From positions 99,083,357 to 99,147,356 of the forward strand of contig OZ018318.1 in assembly GCA_963969495.1 (NCBI GenBank): a stretch of 64,000 nt of DNA. Direction: 5' to 3'. The DNA is from Ceratothoa steindachneri (taxonomy: Eukaryota > Arthropoda > Malacostraca > Isopoda > Cymothoidae). The first letter of the stretch is position 1. Each line of letters starts with the position of its first letter. This document shows, one piece after another, positions 44,092 to 54,075 of the stretch. The notes beneath the pieces are model-generated. The model saw nothing but the letters and a program-made list of their open reading frames with translations. It was not told where the DNA came from and made no database searches. The position numbers and the translations under genes are program-made.

Positions 44092-46886
44092 AGCGCAAAT
44101 TGAAATGTATATATTCAAATGTTCGTAGCTTAAAAAATAAACTTGCCGAAATAAAAGCCGTAATTCTAGAGGGAGACTACGATCTCGTATTCTTAAGCGA
44201 GACTTGGATAGATACACATTCGGGGATCAGTGTTTGCGAATTTGATATACCAGGTTATAAAATTCATTATACAAATAGACAAACTGGTAGAGGAGGGGGC
44301 GTATTAGTGTATATAAAAGATGACTTAAACGCTATAACGATCGACTCGTCTACGGCAGATATGAGAAGTGAGGCCTTATTAATCCAATTATGTTGTAATG
44401 CAAAATATAAAATTAATTTAGCCCTCATATATCGTCCTCCATCGCAAATAGAAAGAGAAGATGCTGCACTCTTTGATATGCTTTCATCTTGGGTTAGAAA
44501 AGGAACCACATTAGTCTGCGGCGATTTTAACTATCCAAACGTTAATTATAGTAACCTAACGTCAAATAAAGCTGGGGAGAGACTACTAAACTTTATTCTG
44601 GAGAATTTCCTCGTTCAAAAAGTGGAGGAACCAACTCGTGATAATAATATCCTCGATTTAATCATGGCGACTGACGAGTCACTGGTAGAAAATGTTTGTG
44701 TAGGAGAGCATTTAGCCTCGAGTGACCATAATGCGATTAGATTCGTGGTTAACACGTGTGTAGATGTAAAAATTAGTACACAGCTCATGCCACGTTTTGG
44801 TAGCTGTGATTTTGATACTTTTCGCGAAAGGATTAAGGATGTAGACTGGGGAATGCGCTTCGAGAATAGGTCGGTAGGAGAAATGTACACTGAGCTTCGG
44901 CGTACACTCCTTAGTGTAAATTTCGACTTAGTAAAGTATGTGCGCCGTAAGAGCGGGAAGTCGATGAGAGCGCCGTGGGTTAGCCCACTCATATTAAGCT
45001 TAATTAAGGACCGAAATAGAAAATTTCAAATACATAAGAACAAAGAGTCATTTATAAGTCGGCAAAATTACATAGATTCTCGAAGAGAAGTTAAACGGGC
45101 GGTTAGAGATGCGAAGCGGAAATATGAAATAAAACTAGCGAAGGATTCAAAGAAGGAACCGAAACGGTTTTACGGCTATGTAAACAGTAGGAAACCCTTA
45201 AAAGGTTCAATAGGGCCGATTAAAGACAAAGATGGTCGTTTGACGGAAATTCCGGCGGAAATGTCTAAAATTTTAAATGAACATTTCACAAGCGTCTTTA
45301 CTATTGAAGATTCGTCCCAATTAGGATCGTTAGTTGAAGAAGTAGATAATAGTGATATTTGCATATCCGATATAACGGTTAATGAAGTGGAAATTCTTAA
45401 ATATATTAACCTGATGAAAAAGTCGAAATCACCCGGGCCCGATGGCGTTTACCCCACTCATTTAAAGGAACTTAAGAATGAGCTTGCGAAGCCGTTGCGT
45501 GCAATTTTCAATCGCTCATTAGAAGATGGCGTAGTCCCTGTAGACTTCAAGCGTGCAAACGTTACACCAATATTTAAGAATGGGAATAGATACGAAGCAA
45601 CGAATTTTCGTCCTATTAGTCTAACTTCGGTAGTTGGAAAGCTTTTAGAATCGGTAATTAGAGATAGAATAGTGTGCCACCTCGAGGTAAATAATCTGAT
45701 TAAAGATTCCCAACATGGGTTTAGGCGGGCGAGATCGTGCTTGACAAATTTGCTCGAATTCTTCCATAAAATGATTTGCGTTTACGACGAAAGCAAAGCT
45801 GTAGATGTAATCTATCTAGACTTTAAAAAGGCGTTTGACACCGTTCCGCACGAGAGATTATTAATGAAAGTTAAAGCAGTCGGTGTGAAGGGTAAGATAT
45901 TAAATTGGATTAGAAATTGGCTGAAGGATCGTTCGCAGCGAGTAGTTATAAATGGTGAATGTTCAGATTGGGTCAACGTCAGTAGTGGAGTGCCACAAGG
46001 CTCCGTTCTTGGCCCATTATTGTTTCTAATATATATAAACGATTTGGATAATGGCGTATTTAGTACGATTTCTAAATTTGCTGACGACACGAAGCTGGGC
46101 AACCGTGCCTATGTAAGATCGGATGTAGAAAAATTACAAAAGGACCTAAACTTGATTGTCAGATGGGCGGATAAGTGGCAAATGCAGTTTAATTTAAGTA
46201 AATGTAAGGTGATGCATTTGGGTTGCCATAATTTGAGGGTAGAGTATACCATGAAAGGCCAGGTCCTCGACGTAGTTAAATTGGAAAAAGACCTGGGAGT
46301 TTTAGTCTCGGATGACTTCAAAGTCACGAAACAATGCGCGGATGCATGTAAAAAAGCAAATCGTGTGCTGGGTTATATCGCGCGTAATTTCACGTTCAAA
46401 TCCAAAGAGATAATTTTACCATTGTATAAATCACTTGTGCGTCCACTGCTCGAATATGCGGTTCAATTTTGGGCTCCATACTTAAACAAAGATATCGCGC
46501 AATTAGAAAGAGTGCAGCGTAGGGCTACAAAATTAATTCCCGAGCTGAGAAACAGGCCCTATGAGGAAAGACTCAGGGCATTAGATTTGCCATCTCTCGA
46601 AGGCAGAAGATTACGTGGCCAGCTAATTGAAGTATTTAAAATATTGAAAGGATTTTCAAACGTTGATTATAGGAATTTGTTCGAATTGGATCATAGGGGA
46701 AATACTCGGCAACACGGATTAAAGTTAGTGAACAAGCGATTTAACACTAGTATAGCCCAAAACTATTTTACGTTTAAAATTACTCAAATTTGGAATAGGC
46801 TACCCACCCACGTAGTGGATAGTAGGTCGGTAAATATGTTTAAAAACCGTCTCGACGCGCACTTAAATAGTATAAATATAACGTAG
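44025..46886 (+). CDS. CR1 ORF2 protein: apurinic endonuclease plus reverse transcriptase
   Basis: The frame is open from 44025 (after a TGA at 44022-44024) to the TAG at 46884-46886. From the TTG at 44100 it is 928 aa, normal for CR1. There is no ATG before about residue 85 (in ADMRSEA), which lies inside the endonuclease, so initiation needs frameshifting, reinitiation or a non-AUG start. The endonuclease shows YSNVRSL, LSETWID (catalytic Glu), GDFNYPN (about 141) and SDHNAIR (about 208). The reverse transcriptase shows NFRPISL, YLDFKKAFDTV (motif A, about 572), GVPQGSVLGPLLF (motif B) and FADDTKL (motif C, about 659). The C-terminal region has LEYAVQFWAPYL. The enzyme nicks target DNA and primes reverse transcription there. 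No stops or missing catalytic residues were seen. Confidence 0.93.
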   Translation, partial: RGNEYWGAGKRNRFACDRGVHLKRKLKCIYSNVRSLKNKLAEIKAVILEGDYDLVFLSETWIDTHSGISVCEFDIPGYKIHYTNRQTGRGGGVLVYIKDDLNAITIDSSTADMRSEALLIQLCCNAKYKINLALIYRPPSQIEREDAALFDMLSSWVRKGTTLVCGDFNYPNVNYSNLTSNKAGERLLNFILENFLVQKVEEPTRDNNILDLIMATDESLVENVCVGEHLASSDHNAIRFVVNTCVDVKISTQLMPRFGSCDFDTFRERIKDVDWGMRFENRSVGEMYTELRRTLLSVNFDLVKYVRRKSGKSMRAPWVSPLILSLIKDRNRKFQIHKNKESFISRQNYIDSRREVKRAVRDAKRKYEIKLAKDSKKEPKRFYGYVNSRKPLKGSIGPIKDKDGRLTEIPAEMSKILNEHFTSVFTIEDSSQLGSLVEEVDNSDICISDITVNEVEILKYINLMKKSKSPGPDGVYPTHLKELKNELAKPLRAIFNRSLEDGVVPVDFKRANVTPIFKNGNRYEATNFRPISLTSVVGKLLESVIRDRIVCHLEVNNLIKDSQHGFRRARSCLTNLLEFFHKMICVYDESKAVDVIYLDFKKAFDTVPHERLLMKVKAVGVKGKILNWIRNWLKDRSQRVVINGECSDWVNVSSGVPQGSVLGPLLFLIYINDLDNGVFSTISKFADDTKLGNRAYVRSDVEKLQKDLNLIVRWADKWQMQFNLSKCKVMHLGCHNLRVEYTMKGQVLDVVKLEKDLGVLVSDDFKVTKQCADACKKANRVLGYIARNFTFKSKEIILPLYKSLVRPLLEYAVQFWAPYLNKDIAQLERVQRRATKLIPELRNRPYEERLRALDLPSLEGRRLRGQLIEVFKILKGFSNVDYRNLFELDHRGNTRQHGLKLVNKRFNTSIAQNYFTFKITQIWNRLPTHVVDSRSVNMFKNRLDAHLNSINIT
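44049..44055 (+). promoter_or_regulatory. Candidate -1 frameshift slippery site (G GGA AAC)
   Basis: In ORF1 reading phase the codons are CAG GGA AAC, so the heptamer is G-GGA-AAC, a canonical X-XXY-YYZ site of the type used by simian type D retroviruses at gag-pro. It sits inside the 67-nt window (44025-44091) where ORF1 and the -1 frame are both open. Slipping there continues in CGG at 44055, directly into ORF2. No clear pseudoknot was found downstream by eye. Confidence 0.55.
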
Positions 46887-47212
46887 TCTGAGCACAGTAA
46901 ATAATAACGTCTTTGCAAAAGGAGTTTGGAGCGGAGGAACAACGAGAGTAAAAATGATGCCAGCGATTTCTCTTGCATGTGTAGTTTAGATATCCATTTT
47001 CTTTTCCGCCTATCCTATAACTAGATTTTCACCACTAGCAGTCGAGGGCTGCGGAAGTTGAGAAGAAAAACTTTCTATCACCCCCCCTTAGGTTGAAGTA
47101 GTTAATATGCCTGACATTGTACACATGTAGATAAGTGTGTACAGTAGATTATATATTAAAAAAAAAAAAAAATATAGCATGTTAGAGATACACTCGTAGA
47201 TAAGTGTGTATC
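46887..47212 (+). other. CR1 3' region with two matched hairpins
   Basis: Hairpin 1 (47118-47143): TGTACACA / TGTGTACA around the loop TGTAGATAAG. The A-run (47158-47172) follows. Hairpin 2 (47187-47212): GATACAC / GTGTATC around a loop with the same GTAGATAAG. The stems differ in sequence but both pair, so the structure appears conserved. LINE 3' stem-loops are often the recognition site for the element's own RT. The second hairpin lies past the A-run, suggesting a duplicated 3' end. Confidence 0.6.
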
Positions 47213-47961
47213 GTAGTTTCGGATGTAGTGTAGCGGACTAGCCTCGAGCGGACCTTAGGGTCTTTGTTGGTCCTAGATTCTGTAGTTCTGTAGTTCTGTA
47301 GTATATTTGAGGACAATTTCTACTTCTGATATCCCTTGGCTATATATAAGTTGGATTTGTGCTGTTTGTGCTTTTGTAAGTTCTTTGCTTGATAAAAAAA
47401 TTCCTGCCTTTAGGCCTAGAAAATAAGCATCGATGTGAAAAAAGAGAACAAGAGTAAATTATTAGGAGATATGCCCTGGAAAGTTTTTAAAAATATTTAG
47501 AACAAGAAGCCCTTGGCAAAGCCGCATATGTTGCAGGCCACAGACCGAATATCTCCCTGCAAAGCTTAAGCTCTCCGTGTAAAGAAGAGTAGCGAAGTTG
47601 CTCCTTTTGATTGATTAAAAAAAATAATGAAACCTTTTGAAATTAAACGCTATTATTCAATATTAGGGGTTTTAAAAGAAAAAGTCATAGAAGATAAGGT
47701 CAATTAGCCTCTGCTTCTCAACTGTTGGCGTACTACCTGCTCGTGGTCATCTGCCTTTAACTGAAGGTACGTCTAACCCCCAAGTACCGGGCGGTATAAC
47801 CCGGCCAACCCCACTGCCTTGTGGAAGCCCTTGGAAGGGCCAAGGATTCGGGAGTAAACCTGGAGATCAAATCTGCACGGTGCTCGTGCATTAGGTGATA
47901 GTCCAAGAAGGGACCCTTTTTTCGGCAGAGCACTGCAACTTAAACCTGCTCCAATCATCAT
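47213..47961. other. No gene seen
   Basis: Spacer between the CR1 3' region and the long inverted repeat; nothing recognised. A short TCTGTAGT unit recurs three times near 47278-47302. Confidence 0.4.
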
Positions 47962-48330
47962 TTCTTTCTTTCTCCGCTTCTTTGGACTCTCACGTTACTA
48001 CACGTGGAGTTAGATTTTTAGAACGGAGTGAAGGAAGAAATTTAAGGCTCAAATTAAGGGAGATATTCCTTTTGACTTCTGTTTTCTTACAGCCTATTTG
48101 AGACAATCATGTTCTCAATAGAACGACTTAGGTTACATATTAGGAATAGAATAATCATACCTAAGTCGTTCTATTGAGAACATGATTGTCCCAAATAGGC
48201 TGTAAGGAAACAGAAGTCAAAAGGAATATCTCCCTTAATTTGAGCCTTAAATTTCTTCCCTCACTCCGTTCTAAAAATCTAACTCCACGTGTAGTAACGT
48301 GAGAGTCCAAAGAAGCGGAGAAAGAAAGAA
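47962..48330. repeat. Long near-perfect inverted repeat, 172-bp arms
   Basis: Left arm 47962-48133 and right arm 48159-48330 are complementary at about 169 of 172 positions around a 25-nt spacer (48134-48158). The three differences are one G-U-tolerant pair and two A/C mismatches (G-U if the minus strand is transcribed). The outer ends are TTCTTTCTTTCTCCGC and GCGGAGAAAGAAAGAA. No target duplication was obvious and no gene lies in the arms. As RNA it would be a very long, nearly perfect duplex. Confidence 0.92.
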
Positions 48331-48810
48331 CGAATTGGAATATCCGCCAGCTGCCTCACAGCTGCAGTTAAATAAGCGGAGCGCGCTAAAAGCTATATTC
48401 CCACCGTGAAAACGCTAACCTCTGTATTTTTCAGGCTGCTCGCCGAGTCTCACGCCCACATCGTTAGAGTCCATTAAGACCTGCGTCGGGCGACAAACGC
48501 TAATCCCTCTAAGCTTCAGAAGTCTTCAGCCAGAAGTCTGTGCCTTCCAGTGATTGAACATCAAAAATGGCCGTCATATAAATACCTTGGGTTATCGAGT
48601 CTCTGGTTATATTGAGAATCCGTCGCCTTTGGTTCAGATAGTTGTGTCTGTTTCCTCAAGTTCACTGGTATTCGGCTATACGTCACGATCGGATGTTACC
48701 AGGCAGACCCATCTGTTTTGTGAATCCTTACTCTGGCCAGAGCAAGCCTCGAATCGTTCTCGTCCCCGAAGGATTGGCTGGGATTCCTCTCGTCTCATCT
48801 GGTAGTGAAT
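48331..48810. other. No gene seen
   Basis: Moderately GC-balanced unassigned sequence. Confidence 0.4.
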
Positions 48811-49104
48811 GTGATATTTGTATGAATGTACATCCATAGTTTTTATTTATATTTGTGTTGTGGAATTGACCTAGGCATATAAAGTAAAAAATATAAAACA
48901 GTGTTTGTGTCATTGTGTATGTTGTTTTGTAATTAGTTTGTCTGTATTTATTTCTATGTGATATTTGTATGAATGTACATCCATAGTTTTTATTTATATT
49001 TGTGTTGTGGAATTGACCTAGGCATATAAAGTAAAAAATATAAAACAGTGTTTGTGTCATTGTGTATGTTGTTTTGTAATTAGTTTGTCTGTATTTATTT
49101 CTAT
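48811..49104. repeat. Exact 147-bp tandem duplication
   Basis: 48811-48957 and 48958-49104 are identical as far as I can compare them by eye, each starting GTGATATTTGTATGAATGTA and ending TGTATTTATTTCTAT. AT-rich, non-coding. Because the copies are identical, the duplication is either very recent or produced during assembly. Confidence 0.92.
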
Positions 49105-49632
49105 ACAAGGCCAACATGATCAGATATTTCACTCCCACCCCTTTACAAAATTGAGATTTTAGCCTATTAGTCGAATAAGAAATTATAACTTATAACCTAT
49201 GTCTAGGCTGGCAGTTGGCCTAAGCTAATAGGTGGTCCTAGATTAAAAACAGTGATGTTAAATAAAAAGGATGATTATTTATTAGATATGAATGGTCGAA
49301 AAGTCATTTGGCTATTATAAGTTAAAAACTATTAAAATGATTAATAAAAATAATTTATGACAAAATTCTAGCCCACTAGGCTACCGTCAGCTGACGAACG
49401 TAAACAAAGATGGCGGACGGTCGCCGACAACACCCCGAGATTTTATTCATTAAAAACTATAAAAGACAAGACCAAAAACAATCAATTATATGCTCAAGTT
49501 AAAGGATAGGATGCGATTACGATGACATGGGGAACATAAGGAGAGGATGGTCTTGCTGAAGACGGAAATAGGTGGAAGGATGGAGCTCGGCATGTCATTC
49601 ATCAGTCGCCGTTCCCGCAGTAAAGATAATAT
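49105..49632. other. No gene seen; probably includes the left part of the adjacent Tc1-like element
   Basis: No terminal repeat was identified, so the boundary with the Tc1-like relic is unknown. Confidence 0.35.
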
Positions 49633-50640
49633 CATGACGAAGAAGGAAGAACTCTCCACTGACCAGAAAAGGCGACCCTGAAGCTCCATAGTGATGTGCT
49701 GAGCTACCGGAAGATATCCGAGCAGCTGAAAATACTTTTCAGCCCCAATGACTGTCATCCTGAAGTGAAAAAAGGTGGGAACCAACGACAACCTTACACG
49801 TTCAGGTGGTTCTCAGAAGATTTCTCCCCAACTCCTTGTGTAATACTCTGGAAGTTTAGAGCTGCCCCTATGACGACCATAAGGAAATTCAAGAGGACCT
49901 ACTGGCAGCACGAACGTCGATCACAAAGCGAACTATCCGTAATGAACTGAACCGGCATGATTTTAAGTCTCGCAGGCCAAGGCAGACACCTCTGCTGCTA
50001 AAGAGACCCAAAGCTGCAGGTTGAATTTCACACGTTAGCATTTTTAGAAACCTGCTTAGGTCTGGGACAATGTGCTGTGGTCAGACGAGACAAAAATAGA
50101 ATTATTAGGCGTTATCGATGGTTATCCTGTCCGGCGGAAAGAATGAAGTGCCTACAACCCTAAGAATACCATCCCTACCGTCAAATTTGGGAGATATATA
50201 ATCATAGTGTGGGGGTGTTTTTCATCTAAGGGTACCGGCAATATTCACATCATAGATGAGACCATCTGTTTTTTTTTTAGATAAGTTTGGATTTGCATAG
50301 GAAGGAATCTTTCAATAAGATAATGATCCGAAGCATACTGCGAAAGCTACTCGCGAAGGGTTCTGTAAATTAATGTAAACCTTTTAGAGTGGCCTAGGCA
50401 GTCCTAGATTTGAACCCAATAGAGAACATGTGGCGAACATTGAAAAGCAAGATTCAGTTGAGGGTTTCCAAGAATATGAAAGAATTAGAGATAATTTGCA
50501 AAGAAGAATGGGCTAAAATACCAAATGAATGTGAATAACTAAAGGCAAAAAATAATGGCAGTGAAAGCCAACAAAGGTTACGCAACTAAGTATTAATCAC
50601 CAAATATCGATTTGTACGAATACTTTTTTCACCCCTGTTT
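49633..50640 (+). pseudogene. Tc1-like transposase relic (N- to C-terminal)
   Basis: The ATG at 49633 begins MTKKEELSTDQK, the start of the Tc1 paired-like DNA-binding domain. LSYRKISEQLKI at about 49701-49736 is its helix-turn-helix. The DDE domain follows after frameshifts: VWDNVLWSDETKIELLGVID at about 50058-50117 (first Asp), PTVKFG and [17 protein letters not shown] at about 50175-50260, DNDPKHTAKATREGFCKL at about 50320-50370 (second Asp), and [19 protein letters not shown] at about 50411-50470 (third acidic residue, Glu in PIEN). All three catalytic residues remain but stops and frameshifts inactivate the copy. GAATACTTTTTTCACCCCTG at about 50618-50637 looks like the right-hand end. 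Confidence 0.8.
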
Positions 50641-50859
50641 TCATTTATTTCAAGTTTACTGAATATCAATTCTGTTTCATGCCTTTTTATGCACATAAAT
50701 TTTAACATTACATTAATATACAATTTATGGTGTGTTCCCTTTCCAACAGAAAAAAAAACGAGAGAAATTTCTTTTTAATTGGACGATATCTTCATGTCGC
50801 GCACTCACCATACTTTTATTCATGTACGGAAGAAATGCGTTATATTACACAAATCAGTA

Positions 50860-53400
50860 ATCAGTGGTTCGACTTCGTCGGACTTCCTTTCTTGGCTGTT
50901 GGATACATTTTCCGGTGATCTTCGACAACGTTCCGGAGGCATTGCAGCTGGCCCTGCGACTTTGTGCGAGGGCTCTTAGTGAAATCCTGCACCAGAGTGA
51001 CCCGTCGTTCCGCGGCGTCGTTGGTGATGAGAAGGTCTCCTATTCACCTTGCCCTGGCCTTGTATATGGGATTTGTTCCCCACAGGGCAGGATCAACTTC
51101 GAGGAACCCATTGTCGATTTCCAGCAGATCCTAGAATTTTTCAGTGTTTATCGTGACGAAGGAGGCAATAGTCTTGTTTTTTTAAGTCAGCCTCCTTGAC
51201 GCGAACCTTAGATGGAGGTTTCTCTGATACCTCCACGCTTCAGAGGTTGGCAACAACATTCCGCTTCTCCTTCAGAGACAGCTCATCGTCAAAAAGCGCA
51301 AGATCAAATGTCACTTCTGACAGGTACCACATGTGACGTCCCAACGCTTTCAGCCCTAACACTCTGTTTGCCTTATTCGTCTCTTTCGCGAGGGCTTTGT
51401 ACAGGTCAAGGTCGTTTCTTGTGACTTTTGCTGAACACGTAGATGAAAACTACGCTCGAATGTAGTAATGTACGATGAAGACGCAAAACTCACCCAGCTT
51501 TGGAGGAAATGCGGTCTTGACTTCGCATGAAGTGTACGACCGCTGTTTGTTGTATTCTGCTAACTCAGGCACGAAGATCCGCATTTTCAGAGCGTAAATC
51601 GCTCTTGCCATCCATCGAGCCCGATAGACTGCTCCCGGCTCGTGGAAAGAGATCTTCTTGCATCCATGAGGGATTCCACCAAGGAATAAAAGGGCTAGTT
51701 ATAGCAGTTCTAGGTAGAAGTCACGTGAGTGGTACTGTCAGAGGTAGCCTTTCCAGAGTTTGAGGACGTCGTTTACCCAGTCTTCCTTGAGCTCTTCGTT
51801 TGCTGTCCTGTACTGGTCTTGATCAACAAACTGCCATAACTCTCGGAAACGGACAAAGGCAGCAATATCTAGACTTTGAGATGCTTCTGGGATGAGGGTT
51901 GAGAAAACAGCCCCTGGCAGAACTTCCAGCACGTGATGGCGACAGGCTAGATGCAGCAGATCTCGACCAGGGATTTGCTGCAGTCGAAGGCACAGTCCAC
52001 CTTTGGTCACGTATTTGTCGCCATTGTGTCGAAACACATCGCTCCAATTTGATCGGAAATATCCCACTCGATATAACGGAATGGATGATGTTTGCCGTAG
52101 ACTTTGTTTTGCCGTCAGTGATGGGAACTATGGGATCTTTTACACCCCTTCTCCCGAAACGAAGATCAGCATTAAGTCCACAACATCTTCGTTTGTAAAG
52201 CAGGGCATAAGTTTTCCACCCAGTGCAGTGTGAGCGGTACATCAGGAGCAAAGTTTTATTTCAGCTCTGCAGCATTTTCCTGGCGATGACGTCTTCGCTG
52301 CTTATTGATCGCGATTGCGCTCAACGGCAACTCCCCAGCGTTTGCTCACAGCTACTCCACGAATGGAAGCAGCACGTGTGCAGCTTGACAGTCACTTATG
52401 TTAGTCCGGTTCAGACCAGCATAAACTTGTGAGGAGATGATTTTCTTCTGCGATGGTGCACGGCGGGATCGTTTTGGTGGGAGAGTTACCATCACACCTT
52501 GCTTTTTAGACGTAGCGGGTGATGTCGAAGATTCGAGTTCAACTGTAGCCTGCCTTTCTGCGAATGCTTGACTTTCCTTTGCAGCTCGACTTCTTTCATC
52601 GCCCCCACACTACTATGTCCGTTTCTCTTTTTCCACCCAGAGAGGATCTACACCGCCCATCTTCTCCTGCCTGTCAGGCTTCCTCTGAGCTTCAAGCAAC
52701 TCGCTGTCCTCCTTGAGCTTGATCAAGTACATGGCGTCGCAATGTGCTACATTGAACAATTTTTTCAGGGAAGCAAAGAAATTGGCTCGTTTTTCCTCAG
52801 CTCGCCCTGTTGTCCGAGATTTTGATTTATTCAATCCGTTGTACTCATCGTGCAGAATTCTTACTTTCCTGAGGATATCACACGGATCAATGGTCGGAAT
52901 ATTCACCTTGGAATACTGATGTTGAACTTTGAGTGCCATCTGCCGAACTGAGAACGTCAAATCACGCGGGTTTAGCTTTGCGTGGTACTGCAAAACACAC
53001 ACGGGACTTCCTCACGGTTCGGGAGAACACTCGATTGTATCTGTTGAGTTGCTGGGGCATTTATGAGCAATAACTTGTCACCGGACCTTGTGGATGACAT
53101 CTGTAAAAAATAAAAACACAAGTCAATAAACAGGAGAATAAGACGGATATCTCCCCATAGCATAAAACAATAATGAATCCACTTCTTGCACTGAAAAACT
53201 GTACGAGGCGGGACCATGCCTTCGTTGCATGGGGTGGTGCAATAGGAACAAACTCCAAAGCGTCTGCGCGACATGAAGAAGTCATTCTACATGATCTAGA
53301 TTTTGCTTGTAGTGTTTCCTCATCAATACACATGAACTGCCGGATTCCACGTTATAGTCCTAATAATTTGATTTTTTTACTTACCCTAATATATATCTAT
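50860..53400 (-). pseudogene. Unrecognised degenerate gene (possibly transposon-derived), minus strand
   Basis: Several ordered coding blocks run down the minus strand. 53100-52972 starts MSSTRSGDKLLLINAPATQQ right after a splice-acceptor-like TATTTTTTACAG. An overlapping frame 53002-52613 has KLNPRDLTFSVRQMALKVQH and ILRKVRILHDEYNGLNKSKS. 52067-51738 has LLHLACRHHVLEVLPGAVFS and FVRFRELWQFVDQDQY. About 51670-51210 has GAVYRARWMARAIYALKMRI, KALGRHMWYLSEVTFDLALF and FDDELSLKEKRNVVANL. The blocks keep one orientation and order, as in one protein. I do not recognise a named family, though the style (CRHH, then WMA--IY-LK, then WYLSEE-like) is that of multi-copy invertebrate repeat proteins. No function is assigned. 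Confidence 0.45.
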
Positions 53401-53459
53401 TGTGTAAATTTCAGGAAGTTTGATGGGAATTTAAAAGTCTATTAAAAATGAATATTCAA

Positions 53460-54075
53460 GGTGTCCGAATACTTATTTCTCTCCACTGTAGGCTCAACTT
53501 TTGTAGGAAATATAAACAATCGACTGTTGAATAATGCGGCAAAGTGATATTCTCTGATGAAGCTCCCTTACGCCTGTTTGGAGCTTTTGGACGAAGAGTC
53601 CTTTCACTAGTCCTGTGGCATGCTCAATGTGAAGTATCCGGACATTCACCATGCCTTGTACTGTTTTTCATCTTAGGCAGCTGGATCTCTAAAAATTTGA
53701 CCAAGAACACTGCCATGAATTCAAAATAGTACTTTATCGTGCTTCAATTGCACCTTTTCCTAACAGTTTAGTACCAATTTGGGGATTATACTGCAATGTT
53801 TATCATGATGGCGCACCTTTTCGCAAATTTGATCTCCAGAATGCCAAAACGAATTGAAACAGTTCTGAAGAACAAGTGACATCACTGTAAAGTTTGACTG
53901 CCTATATTAATTGACTGTATTTCTTAATAAAATTGGTTTGAGCTCTATATTTTTATTTCATATTCAATTTATGATAAAACATACTTAAACAAAATGCAAC
54001 ATTTAATTAGTTATATTTATTGTCTTATATGAAAAATATAGTAGTCTCAAAACTTTCGGCCATTATTGTACAGCC
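53460..54075 (+). pseudogene. Tc1-like transposase relic, C-terminal half
   Basis: The frame at about 53540-53730 gives VIFSDEAPLRLFGAFGRRVL (first Asp region of a Tc1 DDE domain) and NTAMNSK. After a frameshift, about 53760-53880 gives YQFGDYTAMFIMMAHLFANL and KRIETVLKNK. The element ends near 54075 with AAAACTTTCGGCCATTATTGTA, similar to known Tc1 ends. The left side (53468-53491, GAATACTTATTTCTCTCCACTG) resembles the right-hand end of the Tc1 relic at 50618. Non-functional. Confidence 0.6.

Larger units (their letters stand above)
42699..47172 (+). mobile_element. CR1-clade LINE with both ORFs intact
   Basis: The element has a repeat-bearing 5' UTR, ORF1 (42979-44091), an overlapping ORF2 (44025/44100-46886), a 3' UTR with a hairpin, and an A-run at 47158-47172. 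Neither ORF has an internal stop. Both carry the key residues of their domains. All other coding elements in the window are broken, so this is by far the youngest insertion. The 5' limit is set at the tandem repeats and the 3' limit at the A-run; both are provisional because no target duplication was found. Confidence 0.88.

Noticed and set aside
44100..44102. TTG as a normal start codon for CR1 ORF2
   Set aside because: TTG initiation is rare in animals and nothing in the context favours it; frameshifting or reinitiation explains the overlap better, though it cannot be excluded.
43278..44217. Minus-strand frames of 60-129 codons across CR1 ORF1
   Set aside because: Antisense shadows of a well-supported coding region.
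47962..48330. Calling the inverted repeat a MITE
   Set aside because: No target duplication could be found at its ends and no second copy is present in the window.
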